Both the position numbers and the translations under genes were made by a program. Positions 45,930 to 51,346 of a stretch of 51,346 nucleotides of DNA are shown piece by piece (the first letter of the stretch is position 1; each line of letters opens with the position of its first letter). The notes beneath the pieces are model-generated. The model saw only the letters and a list, made by a program, of their open reading frames with translations, made no database searches and was not told the origin of the DNA. The DNA is from Clostridiaceae bacterium (lineage in GTDB: Bacteria; Bacillota; Clostridia; Tissierellales; Sporanaerobacteraceae), in the NCBI GenBank assembly GCA_019391515.1, contig JAHXQP010000006.1, positions 1-51,346 of the forward strand. The letters run 5' to 3'.

Positions 45930-47621
45930 TTATTTCACAGATTTTATTCTTTCAATTACAGATTCTTCAATAGCATCTATTTGTTTTAAAGATTCTTCTT
46001 CGCTATCTGCTTTTGAATAGATATATATTTTTATCTTAGGTTCCGTTCCTGATGGCCTTATAGCATACCATGCTTCTGTATCGAATATATATTTAAGTAC
46101 ATTTGAAGGAGGTGTACCTGTATTTCCTTCTAAATAATCTATGGTCTTTACAAGATTATTATTTCCTATACTTTTAATAGCTTCTTCTCTAAAGGAATCC
46201 ATTATTCTTCCTATTCTTTCCTGCCCCTCTATACCTTCTAAAACTATTGATATTAACTTTTCTTTATAATAACCATGTTCTTTATATAATTCTCCTAATA
46301 TATCTAAAAGGGTTTTTCCTCTTTTTTTATAATAAGCAGCCATTTCAGCAATAAGCATACTAGATATAACTCCATCTTTATCTCTTACTATAGTATCATA
46401 TACATATCCAATACTTTCTTCATATCCAAAGATAAAAGTATGCTCTTTAGTCTTATCAAATTCATTTGCTTTTCCACATATATGCTTAAATCCTGTTAGA
46501 GTATCTATGGTTTCTATACCATACTTTTTAGCAATTGATTTACTTAAATCTCCAGTCACTATAGATTTAACTATAACTCCATCATCAGGTAAATTTCCTT
46601 TTTCACATCTAGACCCTAGAGCATATTCAACTAACAAGGCTCCAGTTTGGTTTCCATTCAGAGGAATGAAATCCCCTTCACTATTTCTTACAACACAAGC
46701 TACCCTATCACAATCTGGATCTGTCGCTATTAATATATCAGCTTCCACATTCTTTCCTAACGCTTCTGCATATTCAAAAGCTTTTACATCTTCTGGATTT
46801 GGATATCCTACTGTAGTAAAATCCGGATCTGGGTTTTCTTGTTCAGGTACCACTATAATATTTGTAAATCCTCTTTCCTTTAAAACCCTTCTTACAGGTT
46901 TATTTCCCGTTCCATTTAATGGAGTATATACAATTTTAATTTCTTTATCTATATCATCATTTAAAGCAAGAGATTTTACTTTCTCGATATATTCATCTTC
47001 TACATCTTTCCCTATAATATTTAATAATCCACTTTCTTCTGCTTCTTTTCTTTCTATAATCTTTATATCTGAAAAATCTTCTATCTTCTTAATATTGTTT
47101 AAAATCTTTTCTGCAATATCGTCTAGTATTTGAGAACCTTCTTCCCAATACACTTTATAACCATTATAGTCTTTTGGATTATGGCTAGCAGTTATTACTA
47201 TTCCGGAAATAGTATTTAACTTTCTAACAGCAAAGGAAAGCTCTGGTGTAGGTCTTAAATCATCAAAAAGATATACCTTAATTCCATTTGCAGCCAATAC
47301 TAATGAAGATATCTCTGCAAATTCTTTTGAAAAATGTCTTACATCATAACCTATAGCCACTCCCCTATTCATAGCCTCTTGACCAAAAGATTTTATTGTA
47401 TCTGCAAGGCCTTGGGTTGCTAATGAAACAGTATATCTATTCATTCTATTAGTTCCTGCTCCAATTTTTCCTCTTAAACCAGCTGTTCCAAAAGATAGAT
47501 CAGCATAAAATCTATCCTTTATTTCTTCATGATCCTCTTTTATAGATAAAAGCTCTTCCTTAGTTTTTTCATCAAAATATGGACTATTTAGCCACCTTTC
47601 ATATTTTTTTATATGATCCAT
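45930..47621 (-). CDS. pgcA: Phosphoglucomutase/phosphomannomutase
   Basis: A 563-residue alpha-D-phosphohexomutase with every active-site loop intact: TASHNPKDYNGYKVY (phospho-Ser, about 145), TDPDCDRVA (metal site, about 301), the sugar loop GYEES (about 400) and RPSGTEPKIKIY (phosphate loop, about 525). It interconverts hexose 6-phosphate and 1-phosphate. Located directly before the nucleotidyltransferase/glucan synthase genes on the same strand, it can supply glucose 1-phosphate for them. Strong AGGAGGG start signal. Confidence 0.94.
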   Translation of the reverse strand: MDHIKKYERWLNSPYFDEKTKEELLSIKEDHEEIKDRFYADLSFGTAGLRGKIGAGTNRMNRYTVSLATQGLADTIKSFGQEAMNRGVAIGYDVRHFSKEFAEISSLVLAANGIKVYLFDDLRPTPELSFAVRKLNTISGIVITASHNPKDYNGYKVYWEEGSQILDDIAEKILNNIKKIEDFSDIKIIERKEAEESGLLNIIGKDVEDEYIEKVKSLALNDDIDKEIKIVYTPLNGTGNKPVRRVLKERGFTNIIVVPEQENPDPDFTTVGYPNPEDVKAFEYAEALGKNVEADILIATDPDCDRVACVVRNSEGDFIPLNGNQTGALLVEYALGSRCEKGNLPDDGVIVKSIVTGDLSKSIAKKYGIETIDTLTGFKHICGKANEFDKTKEHTFIFGYEESIGYVYDTIVRDKDGVISSMLIAEMAAYYKKRGKTLLDILGELYKEHGYYKEKLISIVLEGIEGQERIGRIMDSFREEAIKSIGNNNLVKTIDYLEGNTGTPPSNVLKYIFDTEAWYAIRPSGTEPKIKIYIYSKADSEEESLKQIDAIEESVIERIKSVK

Positions 47622-47641
47622 ACTATCCCTCCTAAAAATCT

Positions 47642-48832
47642 TTAATATCTATTTAAAAAGCTTAACACATTTTTACATTGTAATAATACCCCAATTTTAA
47701 GACAATTTTCATCAATATCGAATAGCGGAGTATGAGCCTCATGTACTATTCCATTCTCTTCATTTCTAGAACCTAAATTGAAAAAAGCTCCTGGAACACT
47801 TTCTGCAAAATAGGAAAAATCCTCTACTCCAAAACTAGGATATTTTATATTTATTATATTTTCAGTTCCAAGTAGATCCTCTCCATTATTATAAACAATA
47901 TCTACCATGCTGTCATTGTTTATAAGGGAAGTATAACTTTTTTCTCGTATAACTTCACCTTTTCCACCCATTGATAAAGATATGTTTTCAACTATATCTA
48001 TCAATTCTTTCATAACTTTTTCTCTTGTAACTAGATCTAAAGTCCTTACTATACCCTCCATTTCAACCCTATCTGCTATTATATTCCTAGCTTCTCCTCC
48101 ATGAATAGTCCCTATAGTTATTACTGCTGAATTTCTTGGATCTACCCTTCTACTTACAATAGTTTGGATGGTAGTTACCACTTGTGAAGCAATAGCTATA
48201 GCATCTATTCCCAAATCAGGATAGGCTCCATGACTATTTTTTCCATGAATAATTATTTTAATCATATCTGAACTAGCCTTCATTTGACCATATCTTACGC
48301 CTATTTTCCCTGTTTCTATTCCATTAGATACATGAAGACCAAATATTCCGTCAACTTTTGGATCTTCTAGAACTCCCTCTTCTATCATTGGTTTTGCTCC
48401 CCCCACAGTTTCTTCTGCTGGTTGGAAAATTAACTTTACATTTCCTTTAAATTTATCTTTGAATTCATTAAGTACTTTAGCTGCTCCAAGTAATATAGTA
48501 GTATGTGCATCATGTCCACAAGCATGCATTTTTCCCTTTATTTTAGATTTATAAAATGTATTTTTTCTGTCTTCTATGGGAAGGGCATCTATATCTGCTC
48601 TTAAAGCTACAGTTTTTCCTCCTTCCCTTCCTTTAAGAATACCTACAACTCCTGTATTTGCAATATCTTTTTCATATTCAATGCCCATTTCTTCTAAATA
48701 TTCTATTATCTTATCCCTAGTCCTGTATTCTTCCATACCCAGTTCAGGATACATATGAAAATCTCTTCTTGTTTCTAGCAAAAAATCTTCGATTCCATTA
48801 ACATTTTTCTCTAATTCTTTATTCGAAATCAT
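47642..48832 (-). CDS. M20-family amidohydrolase (N-acyl amino acid / hippurate type)
   Basis: A 396-residue M20D metallopeptidase: ADIDALPIED and HACGHDAH (about 101-108) carry metal ligands, FQPAEE the catalytic Glu, GLHVSNG a third ligand, and FGVEDFSYF the C-terminal His/Asp region. It removes acyl groups from amino acids or acts as an aminoacylase/carboxypeptidase; substrate not predictable. It ends 20 bp before pgcA begins, so the two may share a transcript. AGGAGG before ATG. Confidence 0.93.
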   Translation of the reverse strand: MISNKELEKNVNGIEDFLLETRRDFHMYPELGMEEYRTRDKIIEYLEEMGIEYEKDIANTGVVGILKGREGGKTVALRADIDALPIEDRKNTFYKSKIKGKMHACGHDAHTTILLGAAKVLNEFKDKFKGNVKLIFQPAEETVGGAKPMIEEGVLEDPKVDGIFGLHVSNGIETGKIGVRYGQMKASSDMIKIIIHGKNSHGAYPDLGIDAIAIASQVVTTIQTIVSRRVDPRNSAVITIGTIHGGEARNIIADRVEMEGIVRTLDLVTREKVMKELIDIVENISLSMGGKGEVIREKSYTSLINNDSMVDIVYNNGEDLLGTENIINIKYPSFGVEDFSYFAESVPGAFFNLGSRNEENGIVHEAHTPLFDIDENCLKIGVLLQCKNVLSFLNRY

Positions 48833-48851
48833 TTTTGCCTCCTATTTTTTA

Positions 48852-48885
48852 ATTTAAATATATTCAAAATTGAATATATTTAAAT
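48852..48885. repeat. AT-rich 16-bp inverted repeat in a divergent intergenic region
   Basis: Perfect arms 48852-48867 and 48870-48885 around AA (core TATTCAA-AA-TTGAATA). It sits 20 bp upstream of the M20 gene and 55 bp upstream of the deacetylase gene, a position for an operator rather than a terminator. A possible plus-strand -10 TATAAT lies at 48890-48895. Confidence 0.55.
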
Positions 48886-48939
48886 CTATTATAATAAGCT
48901 ATTATATAACAATAAAATACATTTAGAAAGGGGCATAAA

Positions 48940-49677
48940 ATGAATAAAAAGATATTCTTAGTAATTATAATGATTTTAATATTAAGCATTTTTACCATAA
49001 AACATACGCAAAAAAGAAGTAGATTTACTTTTGGAAATAACTATGCACAAGTAATAAAGAAAGGTTCAAATGAAGAGAAAATCATAGCTTTAACTTTTGA
49101 TGATGGTCCACATCCAAATTTTACTCCTAAAATACTAGACATATTAAAAGAATATGATGTAAAAGCAACTTTTTTTATTCTTGGTCAACATGGACAAATG
49201 TATCCAGATATATTAAAAAGACAAATGGAGGAAGGTCATGAAATTGGAAATCATACTTTCTCCCATATAAATATAAAAAAAACACCTGAAGAAACGATTA
49301 AAGAAGAATTTTATAAAACTCAAGAGGTAATTCATTCTATAACTAATACAGAACCTAGATTATTTAGACCGCCTTATGGAATCTATAATGATGTAGCCAT
49401 AGATCTTGCTAATGAAAATAATTGTTCTATAGTACTATGGACTCCTCATCAAGATTCTAAAGACTGGGGTAATCCAGAAGTGGAAAAGATAATAGATACA
49501 ACCGTTTCTAAAATAGAAAATGGAGATATTATTCTATTCCATGACTATATTTATGATGAAAAAAGTAATACCATAGAAGCATTAGAATATATAATACCAG
49601 AGTTAAAAAATAGAGGATATAAGTTTGTAACTATATCTGAATTAATAGAACTATCTGTAAAACAAGTATCGCATTAA
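48940..49677 (+). CDS. Polysaccharide deacetylase (NodB family)
   Basis: 245 residues: an N-terminal membrane anchor or uncleaved signal (about 4-20), then a NodB domain with TFDDGPHPNFTPK (catalytic Asp and metal Asp, about 48-60), GHEIGNHTFSH (metal His pair, about 98-108), FRPPYGIYND and the C-terminal ILFHDY. It acts outside the membrane on N-acetylated glycans such as peptidoglycan. Single gene with its own terminator; ribosome-binding site AAAGGGG. Confidence 0.93.
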   Translation: MNKKIFLVIIMILILSIFTIKHTQKRSRFTFGNNYAQVIKKGSNEEKIIALTFDDGPHPNFTPKILDILKEYDVKATFFILGQHGQMYPDILKRQMEEGHEIGNHTFSHINIKKTPEETIKEEFYKTQEVIHSITNTEPRLFRPPYGIYNDVAIDLANENNCSIVLWTPHQDSKDWGNPEVEKIIDTTVSKIENGDIILFHDYIYDEKSNTIEALEYIIPELKNRGYKFVTISELIELSVKQVSH

Positions 49678-49717
49678 AAAAACTTGATTAGACTATATAG
49701 TCTAATCAAGTTTTTTT
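49676..49717 (+). terminator. Terminator after the deacetylase gene
   Basis: Twenty-one-base perfect arms (49676-49696 and 49697-49717; core AGACTATATAGTCT) with A7 before and T7 after. Confidence 0.88.
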
Positions 49718-49997
49718 ATTTATGTATGTCTAATAACTGAAACTTTAATACAATTTAGCAATATTCAATTATCGCTAAATTGTACACCTACCTACAAAGG
49801 CTTTTTTAATATATATTCTAGTCATATAATTAAGTCAATATAATGAATGCTTTTTCCCTTTTAATAAGTAATCCTATTACATATAATGTAAAGAGTTTGT
49901 AATAAGTCAAAAATAAATATTCTATTCAAACTATTTATTTCTCAATATTTTATAATATTTAACTATATTTTATGTTATCCCAATAAACTGGCAAATA
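49718..49997. other. Gene-free AT-rich stretch with one stem-loop
   Basis: No credible coding region. The only structure I see is a 10-bp perfect inverted repeat ACAATTTAGC (49750-49759) with GCTAAATTGT (49774-49783) around a 14-nt loop, without a T run next to it, plus a weaker TTACAT/ATGTAA pair near 49880. Confidence 0.4.
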
Positions 49998-50999
49998 CTA
50001 TAAACTTTCAAATAATTTTTGATAATCAATTTTAAGAAATGGCTTATCATCAATAATTTCTTCTCTCAGCCAAGCTAAATATTCAGTATATGAATTAACA
50101 GATTTATTTGAAGATGTTTGTTTAACAAATTTATATGTGCATATTCTACGATACTTTAAGAATAAATCAAATTTATCAATCCAAAACCTTTCTATACTGT
50201 TCTGAGTTTTATATCCTTTTAAAAAAGAATAAATAAATTTTTCAGCAAAAATATTCCGAGCTTGAGTTTCTTTATATGAAATTGTGGAAACAAATTGAAA
50301 TAATGTTAAAGCTATATCAAAAGAATACCAACTGCAAATACAGTCATCAAAATCAAATATCTTTACTTTACTACCGTCAATAAAGAAATTTAATTGATGC
50401 AAGTCATTGTGTATTATACCATATGAATCTACTGTTTTAGGCAATTTTTCAAGTTCGAAAATTATCTTATCCCATATTTTAAGCACATCATCATCAAGTA
50501 AGCTAGATTCAATTAAAAATACAAAATCCTCATTCCATTCAAAACATAATTTTTCTTTATTATCAAGTATATACTGCTTTGAACATCTATGAATATTTCC
50601 CATAATTGAACCTAATTTATAAAATAAAGTTTCATTCCATTCATCAAGATTATTCTGATTTACAAGTCGTCCTGATGCTTTCTCAAAAGCACATAATATA
50701 TATAACTCTCCCTCTATACTTACTATTTCGTATAACTTACCATTTTTGCTTAAAATAGGGTTTATGACTTCTATAATTTGTTCTGAAAGGTACTTTAACC
50801 ACTTTAATTCAAAATCAATATGCTTTTGCTTATACCCTGAGTATTCAGAAATTCTTAGAATAATCGGAGTATCTTTCGTTGAAAATTCGAAAATCATATT
50901 AGCTGAGTTTCCTAATGGGTTTTTATTTATAATTTTACCATTATATATGCTTTCTGCTTTATCCAATATTTGTTTAACACACTTATCGGTCGTTTCCAT
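49998..50999 (-). CDS. Phosphotransferase-family (APH/choline kinase-like) protein
   Basis: 333 residues with the aminoglycoside-phosphotransferase/kinase fold: a nucleotide-binding N-lobe (about 25-100; NMIFEF, ILRISEY), the catalytic loop IIHNDLHQLNFF (about 196-207; Asp acts as base) and the metal motif IFDFDDC (about 214-220). The family includes drug kinases, homoserine and choline kinases and spore-coat CotS-type proteins; the substrate cannot be predicted. No resistance role is implied. Strong GAGGTGAGG before ATG. Single gene; no clear terminator between it and the left-hand AT-rich stretch. Confidence 0.85.
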   Translation of the reverse strand: METTDKCVKQILDKAESIYNGKIINKNPLGNSANMIFEFSTKDTPIILRISEYSGYKQKHIDFELKWLKYLSEQIIEVINPILSKNGKLYEIVSIEGELYILCAFEKASGRLVNQNNLDEWNETLFYKLGSIMGNIHRCSKQYILDNKEKLCFEWNEDFVFLIESSLLDDDVLKIWDKIIFELEKLPKTVDSYGIIHNDLHQLNFFIDGSKVKIFDFDDCICSWYSFDIALTLFQFVSTISYKETQARNIFAEKFIYSFLKGYKTQNSIERFWIDKFDLFLKYRRICTYKFVKQTSSNKSVNSYTEYLAWLREEIIDDKPFLKIDYQKLFESL

Positions 51000-51158
51000 T
51001 CAACCTCACCTCATGTTTTAAACTATGTTTAGTTCATATAATTTTACATATATATCAATATTTTAATCACATACCCTCAATTTCCTTTATTCTATCAAAT
51101 GTATTAATTAATTTCTACCTTTATATAAGGTATATAAACTATGTAAATTTTATTCAAT

Positions 51159-51209
51159 AAAAAAATAACCCACTAGTCCAAGGCTCTATAACCTTTAAAT
51201 CAGCGGGTT
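51159..51209 (-). terminator. Terminator of a minus-strand gene beyond the right edge
   Basis: Outer stem AACCCACT (51167-51174) with AGCGGGTT (51202-51209, one G-T pair), an inner AAGG/CCTT helix, and a T7 run on the minus strand (51165-51159). A T-rich stretch on the plus side allows bidirectional use. The region 51000-51158 shows nothing else. Confidence 0.6.
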
Positions 51210-51295
51210 CCGATTTTTTATCATAGTTCCGTTCCATTCTATTTTTTAAAGTAAATCTTGATATTTTTGCCTACCATATAAAACACGTATTATAA

Positions 51296-51346
51296 TTACT
51301 CTTTGACATGCTTTTCCTTTAAATGTTGAAAAACACTTTCAGCATC
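51296..51346 (-). CDS. Possible 3' end of a gene entering from the right edge
   Basis: Seventeen codons including stop on the minus strand, ending ESVFQHLKEKHVKE, charged and helical like a protein C-terminus. A terminator follows 90 bp downstream. Too short to identify; open by chance is quite possible. Confidence 0.3.
   Translation of the reverse strand, partial: DAESVFQHLKEKHVKE

Noticed and set aside
46507-47133. A 208-codon plus-strand open frame
   Set aside because: Lies wholly antisense within pgcA, no ribosome-binding site, composition typical of reverse-frame shadows (Ser/Phe/Pro-rich).
48870-48895. Plus-strand promoter TTGAAT ... TATAAT before the deacetylase gene
   Set aside because: Spacing is only 14 bp, so I list only the -10 as possible.
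49998-50999. Aminoglycoside resistance gene
   Set aside because: Only the general kinase fold is visible; no specific resemblance to a resistance enzyme subgroup.
1-51346. CRISPR arrays, tRNA genes, prophage, complete insertion sequences
   Set aside because: No regularly spaced repeats, no cloverleaf-like sequence, no phage or intact transposase genes recognised on either strand.

Overview
The window reads as chromosomal DNA from a low-GC, spore-former-type anaerobic Firmicute. The gene content is that of a peptide- and amino-acid-fermenting clostridium: a complete histidine-to-formiminoglutamate (hut) operon, a two-subunit iron-sulfur L-serine dehydratase, an NfnAB-type electron-bifurcating transhydrogenase, and several peptidases (M18, M20, oligoendopeptidase F). 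A Tissierellales-like or other Clostridia host is my inference; no 16S sequence is present. Shine-Dalgarno sequences are strong, TTG and GTG starts are common, and most genes lie on the minus strand.

Left edge to 5.1 kb: two consensus sigma-A promoters in tandem on the minus strand, with a leader resembling those of rRNA operons, point out of the left edge. Next come a LysR regulator, an M18 aminopeptidase and a cheW-degS-degU signalling operon. 5.2-11.1 kb: hutH-hutU-ftcD-hutI. 11.1-17.0 kb: a lacI-type regulator / DUF3899-like membrane protein / thpR unit, a MarR regulator with an inverted repeat in its promoter, a lipid kinase with a glycerophosphodiesterase, a PHP phosphatase and a small zinc-ribbon protein. 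17.1-17.35 kb holds a 6S RNA gene (ssrS) with its own promoter and terminator, which no open reading frame would reveal. 17.4-29.8 kb: a compact FtsH-type protease, two unrecognised small proteins, an RluA pseudouridine synthase, NAD kinase, PepF, an FHA/RodA-FtsW/PBP2 cell-wall operon, a PspC protein, PatB and a divergent cis-prenyltransferase. 29.8-34.8 kb: sdaAB-sdaAA, nfnA-nfnB, a gene-free stretch with what looks like a decayed IS200/IS605-type end, and xpt.

34.9-47.6 kb is the most distinctive part: a 2796-residue cyclic beta-1,2-glucan synthase-like protein, a nucleotidyltransferase fused to a phosphomutase-like domain without its catalytic motifs (probably starting at AUU), and an intact phosphoglucomutase. 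Together they suggest a route from glucose 6-phosphate to an exported glucan; this is inference. An M20 amidohydrolase, a polysaccharide deacetylase, an APH-type kinase and a terminator facing a gene beyond the right edge complete the window.

I found no CRISPR array, prophage, tRNA or complete insertion sequence, and nothing I can defend as a wholly new system. The better leads are the glucan locus with its degenerate phosphomutase domain, the AUU start, the cheW-degSU linkage, the divergent prenyltransferase, the 6S RNA and the transposon remnant.
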